Counted from the first letter of the stretch, positions 1 through 12,060 are shown. The stretch is DNA of 64,000 nt from Halichondria panicea (GCF_963675165.1 NC_087383.1:3626979-3690978), one strand, 5' to 3'. Numbers and translations are program-made. Notes: generated by a model from the letters alone, not told the origin.

Positions 1-1161
1 GAAAAATGTGCACTAAAAGTCGATCAGGAGAAGTATTAAAAAAATTCTTTGGGTGCTCATGCATGAAAAATTCGTTAGATAATGAGCTGCTCTCTGCACA
101 ACTTGCCATAACGTTTGTGAACCAGAAACTGCTCACTAGCAGCCGTGACATGTTGTACCATGTATAATACTGAGTGTATGTTGTGACAAGGCAAGAGATG
201 TTGGAAATGCGCGCGCTATATTCTAGCTTGCCCGTTGCTATGTATATCACTATGTAGCCGGCCCTCAGGTATCATGCACTGTCACCCATACAAGCCTTGT
301 GATTAGTATAACATAGATAGTAGTGTTACAGTGCAGATGCACAACTCATTTCATCACCTCACGATAGCTGCATGCAAACCTGGAAGGTGTCTTTAAGTTA
401 GTTACCCGCCAGCCCTTTTCGACTTATTTGGCCTTGGTAGATTATCGGCTAGCATTTTGAGCACAATAGGCAATTCTTTGGTTGAGAAATAATTATCCTG
501 GCATATAATTATAGGGAAACTTTATGGGCCTTTAGAAACACGTACAGGTCAGTATTAATACAGAGTCAATATTATAAAGGCATTACAGGTATTTTGGTGG
601 ATAATTTAATATCGCAATCCTTGCTAGAATATCTTACAAGACATCGACAATACTTCTGTAACTATAATGCTCGTGTTACAGTACCAGTTTTGAGTTGAGC
701 CTCTTCAGTGTAAATCCGGCTCTTTCTAGAGTATAATTATTGGACAAACCAATAGCAGGGGCATCAGTTCTTCCAACGGCGGGCATACTCTCAAGAGACC
801 TGCAGAAGTGAAAAGCAGTGGAACACATGCATACAAATGTCTATAACGGCTTTGGATTTAATAGTACATTTGTGGCCACCACACCCACATACTCTGGATT
901 TATGAGTTCTTGCCTTTTGATCTCTGAAATCAAAGGAAATGCAGTGCCAACATATGGCATATTGCATGCACTGGGGAAAAGTGACCTTTTGAGACCTGAC
1001 GCCATGCATACGGACACTTGGCCAAAACGCATAATTTTATACTTGCATAATAATTATTTCTCTAGCACTACGTACGGTATTACAATTTTTCAGTTCCATC
1101 TAAACTGACCGTAACAAGTACCATGCATACGTCTGACAAGATGTCTATATATGACAGGTTT
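1..1161. other. Non-coding stretch, no supported gene
   Basis: AT-rich sequence with no reading frame that I can support on either strand. Short frames around 790-1110 exist on both strands but show no family similarity and no consistent splice context. No RNA gene was recognised. Confidence 0.4.
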
Positions 1162-1337
1162 TCAATTGTATATACTTTTGTTCAAACGAGCTTCCAGTAT
1201 AGAGGGTTGCCTATTATTATATTTTGCAATGGCTTTCTTAACTGCTTCTCCATACCTATAATACCACAATTTGAAAACAGAATCCAGCTCAAGAGGAAGT
1301 AATCCCATATAATGTTGAATTTCATATTGAGTTCTAG
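1162..1337 (-). CDS. Possible terminal exon of an unidentified gene
   Basis: On the minus strand a frame of about 58 codons follows a plausible acceptor (pyrimidine-poor but ending CTAG) and ends at a TGA at 1162-1164. Its composition is protein-like: it reads FKLWYYRYGEAVKKAIAKYN in the middle and has a basic, helical look. I do not recognise the family and found no convincing upstream exon between 1.34 and 3.7 kb. It could be the 3' end of a gene, a decayed exon or chance. Confidence 0.25.
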
Positions 1338-2010
1338 GAATAGTTTATACCAGCCCTAAAATTCTATTTTGTAGGTTTTGCTATGGTGGTATTGCAATAA
1401 TGCATGGTCTATAATTAAGTTATGCATTTCATGTCGGTGGTCCAGTGGACTCGGTCCAGTGGTCCGATCACAGCAGTGGACCCGGTCCGGTGGCCCAGTG
1501 GACTTGGTCCGGTGGTCGTGTTCAATTTATTTTGTGAATATGCTATCGGTGATAAGCATTTTAAGGATATATAATTGGGTACAGAGTTTAGCACTTAGCA
1601 GACACAATGACTATACCGTATGTATAGCGTTAGAACGTGCGCAATAATTATTAGCAGCTTTCGTGTCACGTATATTAACTTTGTATTGCCATAGTAAAGG
1701 GGGATGGGATTGCATGGAAACGCATCACGTGCACCAATGTTTTCAACAGAGACTGGACGGTAACAATCCTACTTATGATTTTCATTGTTAGTCAAAAGGT
1801 CATTTGAGCTATATTTTTGGACTTCAAGTCATTTTTTTAGCGTTCAAGCCAATCAAGTGAGCTGTTTGGGTACATAAAACATAAGCTTTCCAATGGTAGT
1901 GGTACCATAGAGTTTGGATGGTGTATTGTACCCCAAACAGTGTTTTTCAACCTTGAAAGTTAGAGTGAGTTGTTTGCAGAAGCTCTATTGCTCAATAAAA
2001 GGTATTATGG

Positions 2011-2401
2011 ATTGGTTCAAGAGTAGATAAGAGTAAGAGTGTTGAACTGCTGTAGTAATCGTGGAACCGCATTTGCCTTGACATGCGTCATCATGCATTG
2101 TCGTCACTATTCAATTAATGAGTGCTGTTAAGTAAACTGTGGTCTGTGGTTTGTAGCACTGAACTGTGCGGTTTCTGGGAAGTGTTACTAACATACCGTA
2201 TTTACTTGATTAAACGCATGGTAAAAGCTGTCTTTGTCAATAAACGCCCCTCTTAAATAATCGCCCATGTATGGGGCGTGGCACTGTGGGTGTAAATACG
2301 GTACCAATTAGTGCTGATTACTATCAAGTGATGACGCAGGAGCAGGCAATTGCTGTTACTAGCAGTCCAACACTCTTACTCTTATCTACTCTTGATTGGT
2401 T
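2011..2401. repeat. MITE-like element with 45-bp inverted ends
   Basis: The left end (2011-2058) and the reverse complement of the right end (2357-2401) both read AAGAGTAGATAAGAGTAAGA followed by a near-identical continuation. The 300-bp core contains a second, smaller inverted-repeat element at 2194-2303 with TACCGTATTTAC-like ends. It looks like a non-autonomous DNA element with another nested in it. Confidence 0.6.
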
Positions 2402-3170
2402 ACATGAGAGAATCTTGTTCTTACATAATAGAGCTATAGTATGATATGTAGCATAAGCCTCATATTGCATGGATTAGTGAGTTACACTCTGGTTTAAAAA
2501 AATGTTTGTACTATAGTGACAATTTTGTGGAAGCTATTTCTCAAATAGACTTTTGTAAATTAGCTGTATTGTTTTATGTAGTATACTCATGCTAAAATGT
2601 GGTATGCAAATGATTTTGGAGTGATCAGGGCATCCAATTGTGATTTACAACAACTTTTTTATCATGTTTTTTATGATTAGCTAATTAAATGTCTCTTAGG
2701 ATGTGAAGCAAAAAGCTCGTAAGAAAAGGTGCAAGTCCTCCTCAACCAGATCCCACTCTCTCTCAATAAAACAAAAGCATCTAGGAAGACATGAATTCAA
2801 CAATGTCATCCATAAGACACGTAGTAACCTTAAGTATACATGTACGTACGTTTATTTTTACTTGTGTGTATACACTGTTGTTTCTGTTTTTAATTCTCTC
2901 TGCAACCACTTTAAACATTATATATACATGACATTCCTTATAGAGCACAATTATTTTCCGTTTAGTCAAGAACCTGTACAGCCCCATTGAAATTATAATA
3001 AGTCGCATTTATGTTTTTGGATAATTAATACTTTTTCATGATAAAGAATCCAGGAAACAGAGAAATACTGTATATATATACCTCACAGCACCGTAATTCT
3101 AAGATCCCGCTATAGACTTCTTACTTGACTATAAGTATAGTGATTACATAGACAGTGAAACTGCTGCTTC

Positions 3171-3474
3171 ATTCTATCTTCTCCTATTACCGTTTCCTCT
3201 GAACTGCATGCACTTAGTCTACTACATAATGAGTGCATGCATGCATGCAATGGACGTATAGTCTAATTATAGCTGCATTTAGTCTAATTCCTCCGTGATT
3301 CTGTTTCCTCCTCAAAATGAATTCTATCTTCTCCTATTACCGTTTCCTCTGAACTGCATGCACTTATAGTCTACTACATAATGAGTGCATGCATGCATGC
3401 AATGGACGTATAGTCTAATTATAGCTGCATTTAGTCTAATTTCTTCCGTGATTCTGTTTCCTCCTTCAAAATGA
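3171..3474. repeat. Two-copy 150-bp tandem duplication
   Basis: The block starting ATTCTATCTTCTCCTATTAC at 3171 repeats at 3321 with only a few single-base and indel differences. Each copy contains a GCATGCATGCATGC run. No coding content. Confidence 0.75.
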
Positions 3475-3697
3475 ATGTATGGGTACATTTAGGATTCAAT
3501 CAGGAAATAAGGCAGCTATTATAAAAAGCAAAAGCAATTAACTTAAAGTTTGAATGCTGTTATAGCGTGAGCCACGAGTAAGATATATATAAGGTATATA
3601 TAATTATTATATGTATTGTAAGAAAACAGCATAGATTTTACACCATAGCAGATTCTGAACTAATAATTCTCTGCCGCAGGCTGTAGCTATACATACA

Positions 3698-6587
3698 ATG
3701 GCCAATGAAATTGAAGTGAACATTGAGCTGCCCAGTCCCACTACGGAGGATGAACCTAATATTACTTCAGTTACTGTCAAGAGGAGGGAGACGCTAACTG
3801 GCAATAGGCTCACTATTGATTCAATCTATCTCCAGCAATTCAAGGTTTTGGACCCGGCACATAAGGAAGCATTCAAGAGAAGCATTGAGACCTACTCTGC
3901 AAACCTATTAAATGATCCCCAACTTGGGCTTGTCTTTTACAAAGCTCACGTCTTCAGCAACAGCAATGTGAAAGTCACCGACTCTATTCTTGCTGGAGAT
4001 GAGGATCCAAGTCTGCAATACATTTTGCACTTTCATGTGTTCGATGTTGAGTTCCTCACTGAAGACAAAGTGAAACAAATTGAAGAGCGCCACCTTCCTA
4101 ATTTGCTCAGCAGCAACGGACAGCTTATTGCCAAGCTGATTGAAACAAAAGTCATGATTCATGAGGATACAGATCTTCGCAAGCCAAACTACGTAGCGTA
4201 AGTTATACGACAATTATCTCTATAATAATATTATTATACAGTCTTATCATTTGTATATATACCTGCACAGTCAAGAAGCCACGGATTCCAAATACCCACA
4301 CCAAGAAGAGGGACAAGAATCAGGCACCTGTTGGAGCAGGGTATAATGCAAACTTAAGCCATTAACTATACTTTATTAAGACTATTACAGTTTATCAATT
4401 TCTGGCTCATCCTCCCAAGAGTACAGTGGGATTTCTTCAATTTACTCTACCAAATGTACACCTTCGACATTACACATCAAGGATTCATGTAAGCATGCAG
4501 CTAAAGTGTGTAATCTAAAATAGAAGCCAGTGCTAAGTAGTGGAGGGTTTCTATCTACTAACACTTTTCTCCTTACCTGTATATCCAGCCCCAAGATTGT
4601 TCATTTTTTCACCATCCCGACCAACATTGTCTTGTTTTTCATGCTGTTTGCCCAATTCAACCTGCCTGGTGAAAGTACCACTATTGTACGTCGAGGCCCC
4701 TTCTTCTTCCCAACCAACTGGACATACCTCCCCCTAGCTATTTTGATAGTGGTCTACATTCTCATGGGTATCCTCCGAAAATGTGTGGCGTGGGGGATTA
4801 TCACAGCCATCGTTATTACCCTGTTATGGGGAGTGGTGAGTTAAATTGATCTGCATGCATATATACATGTAGTATTTTATGCCTTGGGGTATAGCCATGC
4901 ACATGCAGGTCTGTGTCTGCATGTGTGTGTATTCCAGCTGTATATACGGTTGCAATGCGACTACAACTAAGCGCTTCTATATAATAGGCATCTATATTCA
5001 CAAAATAGAGTATTAATTATTCTCGAGTTTTACTTCCATTGATGATTGTTCATGCAGTCTCTTTAGAATCGTGCATGTGTAGCAAAATCTGTTTATACAA
5101 AGTTTCTATTTGAGCCTTGCACTATAAAGCGCTAGCTATATTTGATACCTATATACAAGAGTGAGAAAAGAGCTGTATATATACACTCCTTTAATGTCAT
5201 GCATGCATGCATGCGTACTCAACCTCACGTATGAGATTTCCATTTTTTTTCACATGCAGAGCCTCCAAATATACAGTTTTTTATACGGATTTTTCTATTC
5301 TAGTTACGATTATATGGAATTAACTGCAAAAATACGGATATACATGTAAATCTATTAATTAGAGGACTAGATGTGACCTTTTGTCAGCTTACAGAATAAG
5401 TTAACTGGCCTTAGCGTCTAGTAGCATCCCTACAGCTGTAGTAACTCTATGCCCTATATGCTGGTGGTGAGTCTGATACTGAAACACATCAGCTACAAAT
5501 TTATCTTGTAAAGCTAAGTCTCGTCTCACTTGCCACGCCCCTTAATTGAAGGGGCAGGGCAAGCGAGACTATACTAAACAGCATTTCCTCTCATTTCCAT
5601 GTTTTCGTCACATCATTACTGATAATCATGAGCTTATTAATACTGAAAAAAAATTTTCTACTGAGAGGCTCTGCTTTCATGAGAATCGAGGCATTTGCTG
5701 AGCACCGTGGTGCTGAATACTTCTTACACTAAAGTATTATTGTTCGTATTCCACATGCAGGGAAATCTTTTCCACGAGGTAGTGAAGCTCGAGCCACCCA
5801 ATGCCAACACAACTGGAGTATACAATCCAATTCCTTTTGTCAATGCTGTGTATCTGCCTTACAACCCAATTATATGGAGCTATATCATCTCTTTTATCCA
5901 GGCTGGCTCACACTTTTTTGTTCCTCAATTGCCCCCGTACATTACTGGAGTCTACCATTGGGAGTCTATCAGCCAGTTCTTGTGCGGCAAGAGCCATTTC
6001 ATCTTTAAAGTATTGGCTGTTGTTTGTTTTCCAGTGCTCTCTGTTTCTGTGGCTTACTTTTCGTGGCCTCACCTCATTGGAACAGAAGTGTTCTACATCA
6101 TGGCAGGTATAGGTTACGAGCATAGCTACTTCAAGAAGTACAAGTTAGTTGTTGAGAAAGCTGAATTGAGTGGAAATCCTCGTGTTGCTCAGTTCCCTAT
6201 GTCTGCTGACACATTGATGCAGGTATAAACCTTATAACGCATCTATATAATTATGACGATATGTGACACTTTCACACTGTACATATGAACATCAACATAA
6301 TTATAGCCATTATTATGTATAGCCTCAAAATCCCTATTCTACGCACTTGGGAAACCATGGTGTTGTTGAGAATAAGGACAAAGGAAACAAGAAGCAAATA
6401 GTGAAGGATGTTGCTTCATGTCATATCTACCAAGCCTATTTCCATGGTCGCCATATGGCTAAGTCAGGACAACACAGAGATGGTCATCTTTATCATTACA
6501 AGTGAGTGATTCTTAATGAAATCAGTGATGAATTATTTCCAATATACATGCAGGGCTCTGAATGATCACTACTATACCCTGAAGTGA
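3698..6587 (+). CDS. Multi-span membrane protein, possibly Mpo1/DUF962-like (7 exons)
   Basis: Exons: 3698-4197, 4271-4340, 4391-4488, 4589-4835, 5761-6222, 6323-6501, 6554-6587. All junctions are GT-AG and in phase, giving 529 aa. The first 190 residues look soluble and cytosolic. Residues about 191-430 carry several hydrophobic spans, and the tail is short and rich in His and Lys. The pairing of KIVHFFTIPTNIVLFF (about 225-240) with FIQAGSHFFVPQL (about 350-362) resembles the two conserved His-containing helices of the Mpo1/YGL010w (DUF962) family, ER enzymes that oxidise 2-hydroxy fatty acids. That match is from memory of the family and is tentative; the long N-terminal region is not part of it. 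The start is the first ATG after an acceptor-like site in the 5' UTR. Gene structure is well supported; the function is not. Confidence 0.7.
5518..5569. repeat. Short GC-rich hairpin in intron 4
   Basis: The segment GTCTCG...TTGCC..GCCCCTT pairs with AAGGGGC..GGCAA..CGAGAC around an AATTG loop, with a five-base bulge. Probably a tiny foldback element. Confidence 0.55.
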
Positions 6588-7413
6588 TTAATGCGTTGAA
6601 TGAAAAATTGAAACACAAGTATAGTAGATAGAATTGTAGGTAGATAGATACTTATAGATCGAATTGTGTTTTTGAACCCCCATTTTTTACAACTATATAC
6701 AAATATGACTGTTAAACTAAAATAAATTTCATACACAAAACAAATTGGAGAACATGCAATCTTAATTATAGGAATTTAAAATGAATGTCTAAAATCTGAC
6801 GGCCACAGAATTGTGATTTAAAAACAGACGTATTATGTACATGCATGCATGTATAGATAATAATACATGTATACGTACTAACCGTGAAGAGCTGATTCAA
6901 TCCGTACACGAGTTACTGATAAGGTATTAGAAGCTCAGAACCTACAACACAGAAAGTATTGTTCATACATGTGCAGTTCAGATAGACTTCTTTACTACAT
7001 CAATCAAATCTGATAGTAGACATGCTAAAAACAAAAATACATGGCCAAAAAACAAGTACCTTCATTACACACCTGTACACCATTGCAATTCAAGGCCAGG
7101 ATCACTGTTCTTTCTGCATTTCTTGGTATTCAGAGAAATTTGGTAAGGAGTGTCACAGCAAAGGCTAAAAATCGTATTTATAAATTATATATCATAGGGT
7201 AATCATCTTTACCTGCCCAAAATGAGAAATAAGCATTTCACAGCAGCATGACCGTATATTTATATAGAAAGTGCCTGTAATGCAATGCCACCACTGTGTA
7301 GTTTGCATGCAGGATGTAGTGGTCAAACTGGTCATACATATAGATGTAATACAGGGGGAATAACTTATATAGTTTCAGTTGTCTATGTGAAACTAGGCCA
7401 TCATCTGACCGGC
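6588..7413. other. Intergenic region
   Basis: AT-rich, with no supported exon or RNA. An open frame enters from 7285 in phase with the TIR gene, but its first 43 codons look non-coding. Confidence 0.4.
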
Positions 7414-8226
7414 ATGGATCTTTCTACATATAAGCCACAGTTAGTGACTTCACAAAGAAGTGAATACAACCTTGTGATTCGTGAAAATCAAGGCCTAAGT
7501 CAACGAACCGGCTTCTGGTGGCTTATATTCACTTTTGATTATGAATTAGAAAAGGGAATTGAAGTTCGCTTGACAAATTTCAAACAAGATTCTACTTCAG
7601 GTGATTGGACACTTGAAATCACGAAGTGCCATTATTTGGGTATTACTTCCGAAAGAAACATGGCCTCTTTCGATATGGTGAATGAGTTTGTTAATTCCGC
7701 AGAGCTTTCACACTTGAATAGATGTGCGATCAGTGATGAGAAATTAGTCGACTACCTTGAGAAAAACATGGTGCCTATTGTAGCCAAAAAGATCAAGTAC
7801 AAGAAATTCAAGCCCAAATTCCAATTCTTTTTGAGTCATAAAACGAAAGAGAAGCCTCTTATGTGTACTTTTGCGAATGGGCTTCAATTTTTAGGATATG
7901 ACACTTGGCTTGATGTTAGCAGTATGCCTATGGGTGCCGGGCTTGTTGGTGCGTTAAAATCAGCTATTGAAAAATGTGACTGCTTGATTGCCTGGCTGAC
8001 AGTAGACTACCTAAAGAGTGAGTATTGCATAGCTGAGCTTGTCTATGCCAAGAAGTGTGGCAAAATCATTATTCCGTTTGGAACTTTTAGTGAGATCAAG
8101 GAGTATCTTAATGGTGATATGGAATTTCTACAGCATCAAGTGGTTTTCGACCCCAAAATGTCATTCTTTGAAGTACTAAGACGTATTGATGAAACACTCT
8201 TTAACTTTGAACGCTTGCCATTGTAG
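7414..8226 (+). CDS. TIR-domain protein
   Basis: Single-exon frame of 270 aa from the chosen ATG; the frame stays open upstream to 7285, where another ATG would add 43 residues. The C-terminal half is a TIR domain: FFLSHKTKEK (beta-A and box 1), YDTWLD (beta-B), a CDCLIAWLT strand, then SEYCIAELVYAKKCGKIIIP. In that last motif the Glu of AEL aligns with the catalytic Glu of NAD-cleaving TIRs such as SARM1. The N-terminal 130 residues have no recognisable domain. No transmembrane segment, LRR, death domain or NACHT is visible, so this is a cytosolic stand-alone TIR. It may be an adaptor or an NADase in innate immunity or cell death. The TIR call is strong; start and activity are open. Confidence 0.85.
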   Translation: MDLSTYKPQLVTSQRSEYNLVIRENQGLSQRTGFWWLIFTFDYELEKGIEVRLTNFKQDSTSGDWTLEITKCHYLGITSERNMASFDMVNEFVNSAELSHLNRCAISDEKLVDYLEKNMVPIVAKKIKYKKFKPKFQFFLSHKTKEKPLMCTFANGLQFLGYDTWLDVSSMPMGAGLVGALKSAIEKCDCLIAWLTVDYLKSEYCIAELVYAKKCGKIIIPFGTFSEIKEYLNGDMEFLQHQVVFDPKMSFFEVLRRIDETLFNFERLPL

Positions 8227-8438
8227 ATCTAGCTAACTGAAAAGCAAACTTATTGAGCTAAGCTAAACGTTAATATTTGTATGATCACACATTGTATAAT
8301 TTTACTGTTATTTTTGTTTCAAGTAATATTTTGTATTGATTATTGTTCTTTGCTCGTTTCTAATTTATGTATAGCCCACTGTCTCCATACAGCTGCTACG
8401 TATATAATGTTTTGTCAGGCTGTCAGGCAGTACGTTCT

Positions 8439-8624
8439 TACCGTATAGCTTCGAGGCACTAGAAGATCGACCTCGAACTTCGAAAATTTATTGCCTCAAA
8501 AATTGGTTTACTTCCGGTTGAAAGACCCCTCTACTGTAGGATGTGGTCATTTGAACCTCTATTCTCGAAAGTAAAATCTGCGAATTGTTTCATTAGTGCC
8601 TCGAAAATAACCCGCTATATGGTA
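8439..8624. repeat. MITE-like element, TACCGTATAGC ends
   Basis: The left end TACCGTATAGC plus CGAGGCA is mirrored at the right by TGCCTCGAAAATAACCCGC and TATATGGTA. A similar end recurs near 12533-12551 in racemase intron 1. Confidence 0.55.
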
Positions 8625-8769
8625 ATTATGTTGAACTCCAGCTCGATCAGCATGCATGCAACATTCTTTAAAAGTATAATGGTTAAACCTATACATATTT
8701 TTATACACAGTAACGAAATTTTGTGGTAATGACGCTCCTTAGCTTACTGCATGATAGTTGCATTTATGG

Positions 8770-8970
8770 CGGTGTATTGAACTAATCAAGATTTCCTACT
8801 TAAGAACCCCTCCCCCCCCTACCATGCACTCAGGGTTGGAATGTGGTGTATTGATAGATTTCCCACTTATGTACCACCCCCCCTCCACCACTCAGGGTTG
8901 GAATGTGGTGTATTGAACTAATCAAGATTTCCCACTTACCACCCCCCCCATACCACTCAAGGTTGGAATG
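8770..8970. repeat. Three-copy tandem repeat of 60-80 bp
   Basis: Each copy contains CAGGGTTGGAATG (CAAGG in the last), GTGGTGTATTGA, and a poly-C run of 7-9 bases. The third copy is truncated. Confidence 0.7.
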
Positions 8971-9110
8971 TCCCCTCATTGTGATCTGTTGTCATGCCTA
9001 ATAATTTTTTGCTGCTTGCAAATTATTACGCACAATCATGCATCACAACACTAGCATCAGATTTAGTACTTGTGATTCAGCAGAACAATAACAATATTAA
9101 CATTACAATT

Positions 9111-11916
9111 CTAGCTCCAATTGTCTCCATCAGAAATGAGGTAAGAGTGTTTCAATTTGCTAAAGTCCAATTCAGTGTCCAGGGCTTGACTGATTTCCCT
9201 TGTGAGCAGGTCGTGAAGGGCCTCCCCATCATGTGAGTACCGCCACCTTCCCTCAATTACATCGTATCGTTTGGGACCACTGTAGGGGAAAAGTAACGGT
9301 TAAATTGTAGCAGTGATGAGGTACAGTTACAAGCTCTTCAGCTAATTTTGATTGTAAATCTCCAGCAAAACTGCTTGACTGTAAAGTAACAAGCTGATTA
9401 AGCTACAAGCATACCAGCTGAACCACATGTCACTGTACATGTAGTTGTCCATCATGATGCGTTATCCCGAGACAGAAACGCAAAAAATTACACTAAAAAT
9501 CTAGTTTGGGGCAGCAGAACTGGCCGGTATATATGGCTGCATAGTAACCCTTGCAACTTGCCTGGTGGGAGAGGAGAGCCATATTTGCTTGTTAGGGGAC
9601 TGCTTATTAATGACATACGAACCAAGGTCTAGGAGGGTGAATGAGAACATAATGAAGGAACACAACATCTCAGTGTATTGCATGACTAACATACAGTGGT
9701 TTTCCATACCTTTGCAGGCTATACTCCAAGAGCACTGCAACCACAATGTACTGATTACCTGTCTGTGTTATTTTAGTCCACCCACACATCACAAAAATCA
9801 ATGATGGGTAAAATACTGGCTATTGCAGACTTTTCACACAACTCAAGGGGTTACTACTCTACTTTCACAGCACTCCTTCTATAATTATAATGCTTGAGGT
9901 CAACAAGCTGCTTTCGGAAATATCCAATTTTGAGCCTAGTAAATATAGGCCCTCCGCTCCCTATAGCTATGCATACAAGTTTTAGCTCGTATCATTTAGC
10001 CACAATGAACCAAGCAACAAGTTAGCTGAGCTACCATCAGAGCTACCATCACTTCAGTCAGACAAAATATGAGACACCTGGAACATTTAGCGGCTATTAT
10101 AATTATTTGGCGAGTGAGCTATTAGAATTTGGTGATTTTTAATTTGACTCTTAGGCTACTACAGCAATTAGGTCCACTAATTTGGCAGTTTTGAAATTGC
10201 CAAATTAAAACCAGTTACAGTTTGCATTTTGCAGGCCATAGCAAGTAATTTTGTTGGCTTGTTACTAACAATCATAACAGAAGCCAACCAAAATACTATA
10301 TTTACTACATTGTGGTTGCAGTGCTCTTGCAGTATAGCCTGCAAAGGTAAGGAAAACCACTGTACACACTGTGTATATCGTACATTGGGTATAGGTACGT
10401 GACATACACACTGTACATATCATACATTGGGTATAGGTTACTGGTAACATACACACTGTACATATCGTACATTGGTAGGTGACTCACTTCCTAACTTGAC
10501 ATTCAGGACACCACTCTGTAAACAAAAATACATAAATATTGTTATCACCATTACATTCTATTATGCCTCAGGTGCGCATGCACAGCGAGGTATACGGTAG
10601 CATGTGTATGTAGACTGCTACAGCTGCTCAATGATAAACGAAGTGCAAGCAAGAGTTTCTATAGGATTCTAGTCAAGTTTTTGGAATTTGTGGATTTGAA
10701 AAATTTTGCTTCGTTCTTGAGTTATAGCTAGGTTTGCTTACTTGGAATGCCATTGTAGCCTTTCAGAACATTAACTTGTCCATGGAGTGTTGCTACTTTA
10801 CTTAGTAGTTAGCTCTGCACTAGAACGCTAGCTATTGGTAGCTGCAATAGTGAGAAAAGAGCTGCAAATCTACACTACCGGTAGCTGTTTCTTGCAGCCA
10901 TTAATTTATGGACTTTGAATCTTTCAGCAACGATCATGGTCAATCATTCCCCACTTCTTTCATCAATGTAAATTTAATAGCTAGATCAGAGTAGCTTCAT
11001 CTTGTGTAGTTTTGGTGCCTCCACTGAGGCCGCGGTGCTTTCATTACATTTGTACACTGTGCATATAGTACCTACTACAATTGCTAGTTCCCTTACGGCT
11101 AGTGTGCAGTCGTAGTCCTCCGGACAGAGGCCACTGTCTCCCAACTCATCAAAGAACTCGGCCAACTCCTCCAAAGTCTCGTCAGCCACACGGTGGTACG
11201 AGAGGTCATCAAGTATCCTAGGGTGAGTGAATGGGGTGTGTGGTGATACAATCAGACCACTCACTTCATCTTAATTGGTACTTTCTTTTCTACCATAAAG
11301 GGTTTAGTCCTCTGAACTTACTAGCAAAAGGACGAGACAACGACTAAATCATGGCTAGATCTACTGCATCCACAGTGGAAATTGAAGGCAACTGATTAAG
11401 CAATTGTAAATTATTGTTTCCATGGTTATTTAAGGAAACGAACGCAGAAAGAGCTTCTTTGACATGCAATCAGACATTGATGATTGATTAATGTTCAGAG
11501 AAAAACAGTAATTTTTTCCAGGGGGATCAACTGAACTTCAACGTCAACACCCTTTAAATTGGCTGTGAGATCCTCCACATTGGGAGATTCTCTATAATTA
11601 TGAATACAAAAAGTTTTGTCACCTAATCTTTTCGTGGAGATCACTAAGTACACCAGACGAATGGTACCAAGTTACCTGCATAGTGACGGTAAGAAAAGTG
11701 TAACTAACGTCTATAGAGCCTGCATTAACTTACTTCACCTAATCTCTGTAGGCCATGTGGTAATGTTCGATGCTTCTCTCGATAGTGAGTGATTGCCAAG
11801 GGGCATCCAAAGACAGTGGACAAATTATTTCCAGGCACTTGAGATGATGTGCACTTGCAGAGGTGGACCCCATACCACAATACTCTTCTTCTCAGCTGAA
11901 GTGTACAGTTGGCCAT
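9111..11916 (-). CDS. FXN: Frataxin, mitochondrial iron-sulfur assembly factor (6 exons)
   Basis: Transcript-order exons: 11734-11916, 11623-11675, 11097-11217, 10488-10515, 9562-9628, 9111-9279; 206 aa, close to the human 210. The first two exons encode a basic Arg-rich leader suited to mitochondrial import. The frataxin fold then follows: the acidic helix [15 protein letters not shown] with EDYDCTL, strand SGVLNVKLG, the family signature [18 protein letters not shown], then [15 protein letters not shown] and a C-terminal helix. Frataxin binds the NFS1-ISCU complex and speeds Fe-S cluster synthesis. The intron between exons 5 and 6 has a GC donor (CCAG|GCAAGT). The gene is divergent from the racemase gene, with ATGs 145-226 bp apart. 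Identification is secure; the first-exon start is the only ATG seen in that frame. Confidence 0.93.
9689..10373. repeat. Inverted-repeat pair in frataxin intron 4
   Basis: About 60 bp at 9689-9752 (containing CTTTGCAGGCTATACT and GAGCACTGCAACCACAATGTA as separate parts) recurs in reverse complement at 10309-10373. The arms are about 560 bp apart and enclose exon 5's upstream intron. Possibly the two ends of an old DNA element. Confidence 0.6.
10362..10482. repeat. Three-copy tandem repeat of about 45 bp
   Basis: Copies of the ACACACTGTACATATCGTAC / ATTGGGTATAGGT type lie back to back inside frataxin intron 4, just next to exon 4. Confidence 0.65.
10559..11050 (+). repeat. 500-bp interspersed repeat, copy 1
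   Basis: Starts ATTATGCCTCAGGTGCGCAT and ends GCGGTGCTTTCATTA. Diverged copies lie at 13404-13913 (+) and about 61190-61632 (-). They share the order GCTGCTCAA, TTCGTTCTTGAGTTAT, GTGTTGCTACT, TAGCTCTGCACTA, AGCTGCA. The ends are inverted relative to each other (ATTATGCCT / AGG..CATTAT). Located in frataxin intron 3. Non-coding. Confidence 0.7.
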
Positions 11917-12060
11917 TGAATCATAGAATTCAGACTTGACTCTGATTTGATGAGTTTTAATCTAATTAATGCCCAGTGCTTTACTCCTTTAGTGTCTCTT
12001 CACTATTAGTTGAATGATCTTTACCGATAAACTTGCATTTCAAGCTCTGATTTCAAGCTG
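11917..12060. promoter_or_regulatory. Shared divergent promoter, frataxin / serine racemase
   Basis: Only 144 bp separate the upstream-most start codons of two oppositely oriented genes, so both promoters must lie here or overlap the first exons. No TATA box was recognised. Confidence 0.5.

Larger units (their letters stand above)
1338..3697. other. Intergenic region with repeats
   Basis: No supported gene. It contains a short GC-rich tandem of GGTCCAGTGG-type words (about 1438-1520), a foldback element at 2011-2401, and a 150-bp tandem duplication at 3171-3474. A frame beginning at 2703 follows a possible acceptor but is too short and unlike any family I know. An acceptor-like site just before 3680 suggests that the next gene has a spliced 5' UTR. 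Confidence 0.4.
8227..9110. other. Intergenic region with repeats
   Basis: No gene seen. It holds a MITE-like element (8439-8624) and a three-copy tandem repeat (8770-8970). Confidence 0.5.

Noticed and set aside
818-1108. 96-codon frame on plus strand and overlapping minus frames
   Set aside because: No similarity, overlapping frames on both strands, no splice support.
2703-2990. 95-codon basic frame after a possible acceptor
   Set aside because: Low-complexity Lys/Arg/Ser start, then hydrophobic AT-driven sequence; no family resemblance and no partner exon found.
3236-3249. GCATGCATGCATGC runs seen throughout the window as possible regulatory sites
   Set aside because: They occur everywhere in introns and intergenic DNA and look like simple-sequence bias.
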